64,000 nucleotides of DNA, taken from NCBI GenBank assembly GCA_965218555.1, contig OZ244625.1, positions 2,976,001 through 3,040,000 of the forward strand. Direction: 5' to 3'. Position numbers and translations under genes: made by a program. This DNA comes from JAPPLB01 sp965218555 (GTDB taxonomy: Bacteria > Acidobacteriota > Terriglobia > Bryobacterales > UBA6623). Under the pieces are notes generated by a model, which worked only from the letters and a program-made list of their open reading frames with translations, made no database searches and was not told where the DNA came from. Below, piece by piece: positions 25,219-34,255 of this stretch. Position 1 is the first letter of the stretch, and each line of letters begins with the position of its first letter.

Positions 25219-27287
25219 CGCTTCTCAGGCTCAACTGGATTGTACTTGGTTCGAAACGGTTCGCTCAGCACGACCTGGCGGATCGTTTCCTGAATGCTGT
25301 AGTCGGCGTTCGCGGTTTCGCGCACAATGCGATCGAGCGCGGGTTCGTCCGAAACCTCGGCTTGGCGTCCCAACGCGAACGCCAGCAAGTGCCCGGCAAA
25401 GGCGCGTGCAAAGCGATCCGGCTCGGCCAGAATCGCGTCCTTCAACTCCACGATGTTGCCGAACTCGCGCCTCCCGAACAGTACGCCGCTCGAATCCACC
25501 TTGCGGCCATTCTCATACACGTCGCGCCAAACGCCGGTCGGGCCATAGTTTTCGAGCGCAAAACCCAAAGGATCGATCTTGGCGTGGCAGCCCGCGCATT
25601 CCGCCTGGGTGCGATGCGCCTCCAGGCGTTCCCTGAGGGTGAGGTCGCTGTCAGCCTCTTCGCTTGTCTGCTCGGGCAGCGGCGTGACGCTCGGGGGGGG
25701 AGGGTCGGGAGGATCGTTGAAAACGACCCCGGCGATCCAAGCGCCGCGCGTGATGGGCTGCGTCCGCACAGGGTTCGACGTCATCGTCATGACCGCCGCG
25801 TTGGTGATCACGCCGCCTTGACGCCGGTCCGTCACCGCTACGCGGCGAAACGGGATGGCGACCCGCGGAACCTTTGGGGGACGCGTGCCGTCGCGATACC
25901 AGGACTCGAGCAGCTCGCTGTGATACGTGAAGTCCGAGTCCACCAGCTCCAAAACCGAGCGGTCCTCGATCAGAATCGTTTCGAACAGCAGCAGCGGCTC
26001 GAGCATCATGTGCATGCTCGCGCGGAATTTAACGCCGTTTCGCACGCTGAAGCCGAGGTAGAAATCCGGAAACCGTTCGCGGTCGGGAACCGACGACACG
26101 ATGCGCTCCAGCTGCAGCCATTGCGGCGCGAAGCTGTCGCAGAAGCGCTTCACGCGACGGTCCTTCAACATCCGATCCGCCTGCGCGCGCAAGACGGCCG
26201 GGTCGCCGAGCTTGCCCTCGCCGGCCAGATCGAGCAACGTCCGGTCCGGAATGCTCCCCCACAGGAAAAACGACAGACGCGACGCCAACTCGTAATCGTT
26301 CAGTCGCTCGCCCGCGTCGCCCGCGCCGGCCTGCTCGTAGAGATAGAGGAAACGCGGCGACGCCAGCGCCGCCGAGGCCGCGGCTTTCATGCCTTCGGTG
26401 AACGAGTTCCCCGACGCGATGCGCGTCAACGCGTAGTCGACATAGCGACCTAGCGACTCTTCGTCAACCGGCCGCCGAAACGCCCGCGTGAGCAATGGGC
26501 GCAGCCTTTCGCGAACCTCGGCCTCGATCTCCCGCTCCCCCGAACCGGGCGCGAACAGCTCCTCCCAAGCGCCGCTGGTCGTTGCGTTGAAGTCCTCGCT
26601 TTCGACGATCGACCGGCTGAGTTTCAAGAACGACTCGAGCAACAGGGGCGACAGCGTGAGGTGATCTCCGCGGTTGTCGAAGCCGTGCTCGGCCCTGAGA
26701 TCCTGCGGGAACGGCGCGACGCCGGCCAGACGTTTGTCGATCAGCTGCGACTTGCCCAAGGGCCGGCTGCCGGCTTTGAGACTCTCCGGCACCTTGCCGC
26801 TTTCGGGGCGGAAGTAACCGTACTCCCGCAGCATCCGTTCCGGCAGCGCGAACACGTCGACCTGCAAGTCGAACAAATCCTGGACCGCGTTGTTGTACTG
26901 AAACCGATTCATTCGCCGAATCGGCGACTGCGGCAGAACCTTCTGGGCCGCGACGGCGACATGCAGCAATCCGCGCAGCTCGGAGACGAGTTCCCACCGC
27001 TTCTCGGACGTCAACGGCGGCTGTCCCGCTGGCGGCATGATTCCCAAGTCGAGCGCCCGCACCAAATCGCGGATCAGCTCGGGATTCCGGGTGAGATCCG
27101 CAGCGCTGCGCAACTCGAACAGATTGACATTCCCTCTGGGCTCGCCGAGCTTGCCGTGGCAATGAACGCAGCTTTCGCGCAAAACCTCGAAGAACACCTC
27201 GGCCCCCGCGAGATTCGGCGCTAGGCAAATCGCCGCCGCCGCCAATGGGACGCAACCAAGCGCAAACGCCCGCCGCATCACCTGCAT
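25215..27287 (-). CDS. DUF1592-type multidomain cytochrome protein (DUF1587/1592/1588/1585)
   Basis: A 690-residue exported protein with a signal peptide (about 1-29, cleavage after LAGA). An N-terminal cytochrome-like region carries the haem-binding CVHCH (about 40) and is followed by MPPAGQPPL. Then come DUF1587 (SPIRRMNRFQYNNAVQDLF), DUF1592 (LTRAFRRPVDEESLGRYV and RLSFFLWGSIPD), DUF1588 with a second CAGCH (ECAGCHAKIDPLGFALENYGPTG) and DUF1585 at the C-terminus. The domain set is known from large paralog families in Planctomycetota and Acidobacteriota, probably redox-linked polymer breakdown, but no reaction is proven. It is translationally coupled to the DUF1552 gene. Confidence 0.92.
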   Translation of the reverse strand: MQVMRRAFALGCVPLAAAAICLAPNLAGAEVFFEVLRESCVHCHGKLGEPRGNVNLFELRSAADLTRNPELIRDLVRALDLGIMPPAGQPPLTSEKRWELVSELRGLLHVAVAAQKVLPQSPIRRMNRFQYNNAVQDLFDLQVDVFALPERMLREYGYFRPESGKVPESLKAGSRPLGKSQLIDKRLAGVAPFPQDLRAEHGFDNRGDHLTLSPLLLESFLKLSRSIVESEDFNATTSGAWEELFAPGSGEREIEAEVRERLRPLLTRAFRRPVDEESLGRYVDYALTRIASGNSFTEGMKAAASAALASPRFLYLYEQAGAGDAGERLNDYELASRLSFFLWGSIPDRTLLDLAGEGKLGDPAVLRAQADRMLKDRRVKRFCDSFAPQWLQLERIVSSVPDRERFPDFYLGFSVRNGVKFRASMHMMLEPLLLFETILIEDRSVLELVDSDFTYHSELLESWYRDGTRPPKVPRVAIPFRRVAVTDRRQGGVITNAAVMTMTSNPVRTQPITRGAWIAGVVFNDPPDPPPPSVTPLPEQTSEEADSDLTLRERLEAHRTQAECAGCHAKIDPLGFALENYGPTGVWRDVYENGRKVDSSGVLFGRREFGNIVELKDAILAEPDRFARAFAGHLLAFALGRQAEVSDEPALDRIVRETANADYSIQETIRQVVLSEPFRTKYNPVEPEKR

Positions 27288-27941
27288 GATATCTCAGTCC
27301 AGATCAGTGTGCGCCTCCTTGGCAACCGTCGCCACGTTTGCAACAACGCCCCCTTTGACTGGGATTTCCGTTTCGGACGTCCCGGTGCCTAATTATAGCC
27401 GGTCACGGCTATGATACAACGATTCTCGGACTGGGCTCACGTTCGGTCCTCCTGTCGGTGGCTGTCAAGCCTTCAGATCGGTTTGGGCCAAGGCCAATCA
27501 GCGCTGCGAGCGCCCAATCGGCCGACACCGCACCGGCCCTGCCTCGGGACAACCGGTAAGGAGTTGCCCCGAGGCTCATAGGATCACCCTCCCGGAACGC
27601 TTGTGGTAGTCACGACGCTTGGTCTGCAAGAGTACTGTTGTCCCCAGCAGGCTGCGACAATTGTCCACCATAAATCCACCCTAACGGCGAAGGGTTGATC
27701 CAACCCGTTTCCATGGCCGCGCAGTCGCCGAGCCGGACAAGGTCGGAAACTGGCCGGAAGACATCCAGGGGGCAGATCGGCCCCGCCTAGTTGAACAGTG
27801 CTCTGGCCTGGGCGCTGCGGCACGGAGACGAGCTTCTTCACGGAGGCGCTCATCGTGGAGGTTGCGATGCTCGATCTGGAGGCGGTTTTTCCGGCGCTCG
27901 TCGAGGGACTGGCTGCCCGATCAGCAGGTTGAAAATCGCCG
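27288..27941. other. 654-bp intergenic region upstream of the DUF1592 gene
   Basis: No supported gene. It probably contains the promoter of the DUF1592/DUF1552 operon at its left end. The right part (27800-27940) shows short coding-like scraps in several frames, such as ALIVEVAMLDLEAVFPALVEGLA, which look like decayed coding DNA leading into the nuclease-like fragment. Confidence 0.45.
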
Positions 27942-28103
27942 GTGGACTTGTGCGCCATACACGACGGAAAGCTACTTCTGATTCAAGTCAAAGGCGGAAG
28001 GGAACGTGTATCGATTCCCGTAGGCGATGCGGTACTGAAGGTCGAGCGACTACTCGCCTTCAAGAAAGCTGGGCGATGGGTGTTCGAGCCAGTCAAGCGA
28101 TGA
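27942..28103 (+). pseudogene. Remnant of a resolvase- or restriction-endonuclease-like protein
   Basis: A 53-codon frame reading DLCAIHDGKLLLIQVKGGRERVSIPVGDAVLKVERLLAFKKAGR. The spacing of DLCAI...LLLIQVKGG looks like the D...(E/Q)xK core of PD-(D/E)xK nucleases, such as archaeal-type Holliday junction resolvase relatives. The N-terminus is missing and the upstream frame is broken, so it is most likely a fragment. Confidence 0.35.
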
Positions 28104-28259
28104 TCCCGGACCCTATAGGCTCAGTCTGGAATTGCCTCTTGTTGCCGTCTTGGGCCGTCAGATGGCGTTCCCAGGAAGTACGTGGTGATTCTACAGGGGT
28201 TAGAATCGACCCGATTGTTTTGTTGCCAGGGACGAGGTTTTGTTGCCAGCGATTCTGTT
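28104..28259. repeat. Short direct repeats of TGTTGCCA type
   Basis: GTTTTGTTGCCAG occurs twice about 20 bp apart (around 28216 and 28238), with weaker versions of TTGTTGCC near 28140 and 28270. No iteron or attachment function can be shown. Confidence 0.4.
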
Positions 28260-28589
28260 CTATTGCCGTTCTGTTGCCACGTCGATCTGATGCAGGAAGC
28301 GCTCTCCGCACTCGGTCAGGTAGAGCTGTGTATAGGCATTGCCGCGACCGCCTGGACTCACCAGACGGGCCTCGATGAGTTTGAGAGGTTCACCGCAGAG
28401 CTTCTTGCGCATCCGCCCGCCGGAACCGCCCCTAACGTCTAGCATCTCGTCCCGCTTGATGGCCTGCATGTACTGAATCTCTTCGGGACTGACATCAAGT
28501 TCTTCCGGCTCTTCTACGTGATGCAGGTACTTCAACGTTTCACGTCTGCACTGCTCGGTTTCTGGATCAGATGCTTGTCCAAAAGTCAT
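28260..28589 (-). CDS. Hypothetical protein, coupled to an upstream small frame
   Basis: A 109-residue polar protein (MTFGQASDPETEQCRRETLKYLHHVEEPEELDVSPEEIQYMQAIKRDEMLDVRGGSGG, then RLVSPGGRGNAYTQLYLTECGERFL). No domain is recognised; the C-terminal TQLYLTECGERFL resembles the end of a winged-helix domain. The start at 28589 overlaps the stop of the upstream frame by 4 bp, which argues for a real bicistron. Confidence 0.45.
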   Translation of the reverse strand: MTFGQASDPETEQCRRETLKYLHHVEEPEELDVSPEEIQYMQAIKRDEMLDVRGGSGGRMRKKLCGEPLKLIEARLVSPGGRGNAYTQLYLTECGERFLHQIDVATERQ

Positions 28590-28735
28590 AGATTTGGAAC
28601 CTCCACTTCGAAAGGAAAATCTACACCGGGCATCTTGACGATCATGCACTGCGTGGGTAGACGAAGAATGTAGTGGATCTGATCGTCAGAGAGGCCTCCC
28701 ATGACCTTCCGGTACTTGACGATAGCCTTCCTCAT
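28586..28735 (-). CDS. Small hypothetical protein or C-terminal remnant
   Basis: A 49-residue frame (MRKAIVKYRKVMGGLSDDQIHYILRLPTQCMIVKMPGVDFPFEVEVPNL). The end looks like the C-terminal strand region of HerA/DUF87-type ATPases, which would make it a stump of a lost larger gene, but this is a guess. A stop codon lies eight codons upstream. It is coupled by ATGA to the next gene and partly antisense to the plus-strand frame at 28701. Confidence 0.35.
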   Translation of the reverse strand: MRKAIVKYRKVMGGLSDDQIHYILRLPTQCMIVKMPGVDFPFEVEVPNL

Positions 28736-29030
28736 CGTCTTGACGCAGAAAGCACTTCAGGCCGATGTTCTGGCTTCAATCAGAAAGAAGGTAGAGGAAG
28801 CCATTTCCCACATTCGTGGAGCTCACATATCTGCGGGAAGCCGACTGACGCAACTCCTTCTTGGTGAGCTTGGCGGGCAACTGAAACAGCTGGACGACCA
28901 GCCTGTGCTACTCAATCTCGGATACGGAGAAGCCTGGGTCGTTCAGGTTGCCATGGTCGAAACGACGCGACGGAAGTATCCATCGAACTTGGTCAATCGG
29001 CTCCTGTGGATCGGCGACACGGCGTTCTAA
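28701..29030 (+). CDS. Hypothetical protein upstream of the NERD gene
   Basis: A 109-residue frame whose second half (PVLLNLGYGEAWVVQVAMVETTRRKYPSNLVNRLLWIGDTAF) reads like protein. The first 12 codons lie antisense to the small minus-strand frame, so the true start may be further in or the N-terminus may be lost. It ends 14 bp before the NERD gene and could be co-transcribed with it. Confidence 0.3.
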   Translation: MTFRYLTIAFLIVLTQKALQADVLASIRKKVEEAISHIRGAHISAGSRLTQLLLGELGGQLKQLDDQPVLLNLGYGEAWVVQVAMVETTRRKYPSNLVNRLLWIGDTAF

Positions 29031-29044
29031 GAGAGGGTCATATC

Positions 29045-29734
29045 ATGGCGAAGATGATCCCTGCTCAGATGGATAACAAAGGGATCAGCATGGCCGAGCA
29101 GCGCGTTTTCGGACTGCTTGAGAGCGACCCTGCAACGAAAGATTGGACCGTGCTGCACTCACTGGGTTTGGCGCGAAGGGCGGACGGACCATACGGCGAA
29201 ATCGATTTCGTCGTGGTCGTCCCCACGGAAGGCATTGTCTGCCTGGAGGTGAAGGGCGGGCGCGTGTCCTGCCAGGATGGTATCTGGCGAACCATGGATC
29301 GACACGGAAACAATGCGGTGCTGAAGAAAAGCCCCTTCCTGCAAGCCAGGGCTGGCATGTTCGCTCTGCGGAAATCGGTAATCCGACACTTCGGAGAAGG
29401 CACCGCCGAGTCACGATGCCCAATCGGATGTGCAGTAGTTTTTCCGGACGTAACTTGCCCCCCGCTCACACCGGAGTTCGAACGTCCGGACGTCATCGAC
29501 TTCGACGACCTGAGAAACCCGATTTCCAGGTCGATCATGCGAGTAGCCCGCCGACGATTACGTGAATCCCAACCGCGTGAAAGTGCTCGGCTCCCGACCG
29601 CGGCGGTGGCCAAAACCATCAAAAGATTCCTGCGACCGGATTTCGAAATGGTGGTCGCGAGGAGCGTATCGATTGGGCGCACCGAAGCGAGGCTGCTGCG
29701 CCTCACGGAAGAACAGTACGCTAGGGCCTGTTAA
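29045..29734 (+). pseudogene. NERD-domain protein, helicase part lost at an IS insertion
   Basis: 229 residues remain. The NERD nuclease-related domain (about 10-130) is visible as YGEIDFVVVVPTEGIVCLEVKGGRV. The region around RRFLRPDFEMVVARSVSIGRTEARLLRLTEEQYARA normally leads straight into a superfamily 1 helicase with a Walker A motif. Here the frame enters IS copy 2 and stops after three codons supplied by the IS. The helicase is not found beyond the IS either. NERD-helicases are often part of mobile or defence-related DNA. The start at ATG 29045 is preferred over earlier in-frame starts. Confidence 0.75.
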
Positions 29735-30536
29735 CACTAACGCAGAGCCTCGACGATCAGAGCGAAGTGAAGGAAAGCGAGGAACATCACATCGAGTTTA
29801 TCGAAACGCGAGAAGATGCGCCGGAAGCCCTTGAGCCGACGGAAGAGCCGCTCGACTTCGTTGCGGCGGCGGTAGAGCAGGTGGTCGTATTCCCACGGCT
29901 GCAGACGGGTCCGACGGGGCGGCACGACGGGAATCCATCCAAAATCCAGCGCCCATTGGCGGCTCTGATCGTCCTCATCGGCGCTCTCCATCAGCAGCGG
30001 AAGCGGCTCGGGCAACGGCCTCAGTCCGGCCAGCAGATCGCGGCCCTGCACAGCGTCGTGCGCTGGGCCAGGCGAGAGAGCGAACGTTATCGCCGTTCGA
30101 GCATTCGCGGCAACCAGATGAACCTTGGTGCTCCACCCGCCGCGCGATTTGCCGATCGCTTGGGGACCGTTTTTTTTAACGCGCCCGTGCCGTCCGGATG
30201 CACCTTCACGATGGTCGAGTCCATCGAAACGGCCTCCACTCGGATGCGGACCAGCTGCTCTCTCTGGAGCTTTTCGAACACCGCGTCGAGCACGCCGTTC
30301 TTGGACCAGCGGTTCATGCGGGTGTAGATGGTGTGCCAGTTTCCGAAGCGTCTGGGCAGGCCACGCCACTTGCAGCCCTGCTCGGCGACATATAAGATGG
30401 CGTTCAAAACCGTGAGATTCGATAGGCTCACGTTACCGCGCTGGCGCGGCAGCACGGGCTCAATACGGCGGTATTGCTCCTCGCTGATCTCCATGCCCTA
30501 TTATAAAACATTCTTGCAGGTTAGTGTTAACACGCG
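29725..30536 (-). mobile_element. IS5-family (IS427-group-like) insertion sequence, copy 2
   Basis: 812 bp with the same ends as copy 1 and CTAG on both sides (29721-29724 and 30537-30540). It interrupts the NERD gene at codon 226. Because the sequence to the right does not continue the helicase, the insertion was followed by deletion or rearrangement at the right edge, or this junction was formed by recombination between IS copies. Confidence 0.92.
29737..30494 (-). CDS. IS5-family transposase, intact, programmed -1 frameshift
   Basis: The first frame (30494 to about 30170) gives an HTH-type N-terminus (EISEEQYRRIEPVLP, CKWRGLPRRFGNWHTIYTRMNRW) and the first catalytic Asp in AVSMDSTIVKVHPDG. 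The second frame (to 29737) gives GPQAIGKSRGGWSTKVHL and the C-terminal NEVERLFRRLKGFRRI with the catalytic Glu. Eight consecutive A (minus strand, 30177-30170) allow a -1 slip from ALKK into NGPQA, matching single-frame relatives. Unlike copy 1 there is no stop in the first frame, so this copy could mobilise both. Confidence 0.9.
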
Positions 30537-30614
30537 CTAGCGAAACGCGGACAGGAGCCGCAACCCACTGCTGGGTCAGTGGTTACGGTTGTATATATAA
30601 TCCCCTTTCAAAAC

Positions 30615-31964
30615 ATGTCGAGCTCGAACCGACGGCGCTTCCTCACCGCGGCAAGCGCCGGCGTGGCCGGGTTGGCGACGCCGGCCCGGCCGAGTGAAGC
30701 CGCGGTCCCCAAGCGCTATCCGCAACCTAGCGATCAGCTCACCGGCGGCAACCTCAAACAACTGCGCGACGCCTACCGCAGCGAGCTCTTCGACGTCCAG
30801 CTCCCGTTCTGGTCCGCCCACGGAATCGACCACCGGCTCGGCGGGTTCATGACCTCACTCGATTACGACGGCACGCGCCTCAGCGACAACAAGGTTCACT
30901 GGTATCAAGGGCGCGGCATCTGGGTTTACAGCTTCCTGTACAACCACTTCGGAGGCGACCCGCGGCACCTGGAAATCGCCCGCAAAGCCAAAGAGTTCTG
31001 GCTCAAGCACGCCCGGCAGGCGGACGGCTTCTACGCCATCGATCTCTCGCGCGAGGGCGAGATCATCAAGCCGTTCGAACCTGACGTGGATGGGGACGTC
31101 TACGGCATGTTCTTCCTTGCCGAAGGCCTGCAGGAGTATGCAGCCGCGGCCGCGGACGACGAAGCGCGTGAGGCAGCCATCGCCCTCCTCAAGAAGATGT
31201 TCGCTTACGTCAATCGCCCCGACTTCCAGGACAAGTACGCGCCTCATCCGGGAGCCCGCATTCAAGGCAACTGGATGGTCACGCTGCAAACCGTCACGCA
31301 GATGCTCAACCGCGGCCCCGACCCAGAACTCGAATCGATCGCCGACTTCTGCGTGGATGCCATCCTGCACAAGCATCACAACCCTGAAATCGGCCTCACC
31401 AACGAGTACCGCAACCATGATTTCAGTCCGATTCCGTCCGAGCGCAACAAGTCGCTGCTCGGCCACTGCTGTCAATGCCTGTGGATGGTGATGGACGAAG
31501 CGCTGCGGAGAGGCGATCAGGCCATGTTCGACCTAGCCGCACGACAAGTCCGGCAGCACCTCGACATCGGTTGGGACCACGTCTACGGAGGGCTGCCGGA
31601 GTGGATCAGCGTCGGAGCCGGCGGCTACGAGTGGCCGCCGATGAAGCTGGCCGGCAACCGGCCCGAGCTACGCATCAAGGGCGAGAAGTTCTACTACAAA
31701 AGCATGTGGGCGAATCAGGAAGTGCTCGTCTCGACGCTCAAAATCTACGAACACACCGGCGCCGAGTGGGCCGCACGCTATTTCAACCTCGCCCAAAGGG
31801 TCCAGGATGAGAAGTTCTCATTGCGCCGCTTCGGCTACCCGACCTATAGCCTGGGCGAGGATCGGCGATTCACCTTCAAGCCCGACTGCCATGGAGAGCG
31901 CCAAGACCACTATCACCCGCTCCGTCGTTTGATGATGAATCTGCTGGCATTGGAACGGCTGTAG
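30615..31964 (+). CDS. Exported AGE-family epimerase/isomerase
   Basis: A 449-residue protein of the N-acylglucosamine 2-epimerase family with a Tat signal (SNRRRFLTAASAGVAGLATPARPSEA). The (alpha/alpha)6 barrel is marked by WYQGRGIWVYSFLYNHFGG, FEPDVDGDVYGMFFLAEGLQEY, GHCCQCLWMVMDEALR and KSMWANQEVLVSTLKIYEHTGA. Family members isomerise or epimerise sugars such as mannose, cellobiose or N-acylglucosamine; the Tat signal puts this one outside the cytoplasm. No strong ribosome site; a TATATAAT-like box (about 30592-30600) just past the IS could be its -10. It is convergent with the sugar-acid operon. Confidence 0.82.
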   Translation: MSSSNRRRFLTAASAGVAGLATPARPSEAAVPKRYPQPSDQLTGGNLKQLRDAYRSELFDVQLPFWSAHGIDHRLGGFMTSLDYDGTRLSDNKVHWYQGRGIWVYSFLYNHFGGDPRHLEIARKAKEFWLKHARQADGFYAIDLSREGEIIKPFEPDVDGDVYGMFFLAEGLQEYAAAAADDEAREAAIALLKKMFAYVNRPDFQDKYAPHPGARIQGNWMVTLQTVTQMLNRGPDPELESIADFCVDAILHKHHNPEIGLTNEYRNHDFSPIPSERNKSLLGHCCQCLWMVMDEALRRGDQAMFDLAARQVRQHLDIGWDHVYGGLPEWISVGAGGYEWPPMKLAGNRPELRIKGEKFYYKSMWANQEVLVSTLKIYEHTGAEWAARYFNLAQRVQDEKFSLRRFGYPTYSLGEDRRFTFKPDCHGERQDHYHPLRRLMMNLLALERL

Positions 31965-32116
31965 CGCGGGCAGGGAAATGACCCCTGACGATGCCGAGCC
32001 GTAAGCCCGACGAACCGCCCTGTCAGGAATCCGGAGATGACAGGCCTGACTACTGAACCCGTTGGATCCGACCCCTTGAGCGCCGGAGCGTGGAATCAGG
32101 TCAGACTGTGGCGTGG

Positions 32117-33340
32117 CTACGGAAGCCGTGCAGCCGGCGTGACATTCACCCTCCCTGCGACCGCCCTTACAGCCGGCTCGTCGAGATCGACACCCAGGCC
32201 CGGACCGGCGGGCACCAGGTACTCGGCGCCGTCTACCTCAAGGGGCCGATCGAGATAGCGGTTGGCAACCGAGAAGACGACCGGATTGTACTCGGCGAGC
32301 TCGACATTCCTCGACGAAGCAGCGAATTGCAAGGCCGCGGCAATCTGAGGTCCCATGGCAATGCTGATATGGGGGACGATCCGAGCGCCGGCGCCGGTGT
32401 CCCGCGCAAGGTAGGCCGTTTCGGTGATGCCCCAACGGCCGAGGTCAGGCTGCAACCACTGGGCGCAGCCGCACGCCAGGAACGGAGCCAGCTCGTGCCG
32501 CGAACGATAGCTCTCGCCCAATGCGATCGGCGTGCGGATCTCAGCCGCCAAATGGGCGTGGCCGGCCGGGGATTCCGGAGCGAGCGGGCACTCGAGCCAA
32601 AGGGCTCCGCGATCGTCAAGTCTTCTGCCGAAGTCGCCCGCCGAGGTCCCGTCAAGCCGCCAGAGAGCGTCCACCGCGATGGAAACGTCCGACCCCAAAG
32701 CTTCGCGCAGGCGGTCGATGAGATCGAAGAGTTCTTCTTCCGTGCGGTCGTAGAACAGCTTGAAGATTCGAAACCCCGCGTCCCAGGCCTCCCGTGCCCG
32801 CTCCACTCGATCCGCGTTCGTTGCGCCCGGGAGCCCCGAGAGATAGCACGGAATCCTGCTTTTGGGGGCAGAAGATGACAGCATGTCCGCGACCGAAGTC
32901 TCGCGAGCCTTACCGGCCAAGTCCCACAGGGCGATGTCGACTCCGGCAATCGCATCCAGCATGAAGCCGCCCGTCTGCCCGCGAACGCGCATGGTCGAGT
33001 ACATCCGATTCCGTAACGACCTCACCGTATCCGGAGAACCGTCAAAATCCTGGCCCTCGACCGCCGGGCACAGCAATTGCTCGATAATCAGGCACGCAAC
33101 ATCCGGAGCGAGAGGCGCCTGGGCCTCGCCCCACCCGGCCAGACCTGACTCCAATGTCACCTTGACCAGGGCGGCTTCGAAATTCACCGAATAGAGCGTG
33201 CTGTTCGTTTCCGACCAGTGGTAGTCAAACCGGCTGGCAGCCAGCTCGGTCGGCGTCCCCGCAGTCCCCGTCACCGCTGCCGCGTCACGAGGCAGTCTGA
33301 TCGAAAACGCCTCGATCGACTCGATTCGATCTACTGACAC
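32117..33340 (-). CDS. Mandelate racemase/muconate-lactonizing-type enolase-superfamily enzyme
   Basis: A 407-residue cytoplasmic enzyme, last gene of the sugar-acid operon. GTG start at 33340 overlaps the DapA-like gene by 10 bp. The barrel carries the superfamily metal ligands Asp (AVDALWRL), Glu (LECPLAPES) and Glu (ALGES), a catalytic His-Asp candidate pair (PDLGRWG and VPHISIAMG), and FKLFYD in place of the usual KxK. Members dehydrate or racemise sugar acids; with the aldolase and transporter beside it an aldonate or aldarate dehydratase is most likely. Confidence 0.85.
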   Translation of the reverse strand: MSVDRIESIEAFSIRLPRDAAAVTGTAGTPTELAASRFDYHWSETNSTLYSVNFEAALVKVTLESGLAGWGEAQAPLAPDVACLIIEQLLCPAVEGQDFDGSPDTVRSLRNRMYSTMRVRGQTGGFMLDAIAGVDIALWDLAGKARETSVADMLSSSAPKSRIPCYLSGLPGATNADRVERAREAWDAGFRIFKLFYDRTEEELFDLIDRLREALGSDVSIAVDALWRLDGTSAGDFGRRLDDRGALWLECPLAPESPAGHAHLAAEIRTPIALGESYRSRHELAPFLACGCAQWLQPDLGRWGITETAYLARDTGAGARIVPHISIAMGPQIAAALQFAASSRNVELAEYNPVVFSVANRYLDRPLEVDGAEYLVPAGPGLGVDLDEPAVRAVAGRVNVTPAARLP

Positions 33341-34242
33341 GGCTGACTGTTCGTCCCAACCAATGATCGCAAAGCTTCGAGCTCGCGCAACCCGGATTCA
33401 TCAAGCGAGCGGGTAGGGTGACGGACCACGGCGTTCTTGAGAACTCCCGCATGCACGAGATTGTGCTTCATTGCCGAAACGCCCAGTCCGGGCTGCAGTT
33501 CATATCGGATCAAGGGCAGCGCCCGCTGGAACACGCTCCATGCCGATTCGAGCTCTCCGTGTTCAAGCGCGCTCCAGATCGAGCAGAAGACCGAAACCAG
33601 GTCGCTGGCCGGCATGATTCCTCGCGATCCCCTTTGCCACTCCTCGATGATGAACTGGCCGTTCAGTCCTCCAAACAGCGTCAGCATGCCGCCGGCGGCC
33701 TCGAGTGTCTTGGTGATCTTGGGGATGGTCGGCGGCGCTTCGACCTTCACGTAGTCCACATGCTCGATTTCGCGCGCCATGCGTGCGAGCAGCGCCGGGG
33801 GCATGCCGACCTGCGTGAGCATCGGCGCGTCCTGCACCATGATCGGAATCCCAACCGCATCGCTGATCGCCGAATAGAAGAACATCAGGCCGTCCGCATC
33901 GGGGCGCAAGTAGTACGGCGGCAGGACCATCAAGCCCGCCGCCCCGAGGCCCTCCGCTTCATTGCAGGCCTCGACGGCCGCGTCCGTACCGGTCGCGCCA
34001 ACACCGGCGATCACCGGGGCCCTGCCATCCAAATGACGCACGATCGCATCGAGCAACCGGCGCTTCTCTGAAGGCAGGAGAGCGTAGCCCTCCCCGGCGT
34101 TACCGAAGGCGCCGAAGCCGGCCCGGGCTCCTTGCCCGCACAGATGGTCAACGACCCGCAACTGGCCGGCCACGTCGACCTTGCCGTCGTCCTTGAACGG
34201 CGTTACGAGGATTGGTATTACTCCTTCGAAAGCATCCTGCAT
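33331..34242 (-). CDS. DapA/dihydrodipicolinate-synthase-family aldolase or dehydratase
   Basis: A 303-residue (beta/alpha)8 lyase starting at ATG 34242, 13 bp after the regulator gene. It shows ILVTPFKDDGKVD, the substrate loop GNAGEGYALLPSEKR, and the Schiff-base Lys in VDYVKVEAPP. It lies inside a sugar-acid operon and not near lysine genes, so cleavage or dehydration of a 2-keto-3-deoxy sugar acid is more likely than lysine synthesis. The GNAGEGY motif replaces the G-T-TGE of true DapA, supporting this. Confidence 0.85.
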   Translation of the reverse strand: MQDAFEGVIPILVTPFKDDGKVDVAGQLRVVDHLCGQGARAGFGAFGNAGEGYALLPSEKRRLLDAIVRHLDGRAPVIAGVGATGTDAAVEACNEAEGLGAAGLMVLPPYYLRPDADGLMFFYSAISDAVGIPIMVQDAPMLTQVGMPPALLARMAREIEHVDYVKVEAPPTIPKITKTLEAAGGMLTLFGGLNGQFIIEEWQRGSRGIMPASDLVSVFCSIWSALEHGELESAWSVFQRALPLIRYELQPGLGVSAMKHNLVHAGVLKNAVVRHPTRSLDESGLRELEALRSLVGTNSQPCQ

Positions 34243-34255
34243 CGTGACAGCCCTC

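Noticed and set aside
27584..27958. 124-codon minus-strand frame
   Set aside because: Low-complexity, no relative, lies in decayed DNA.
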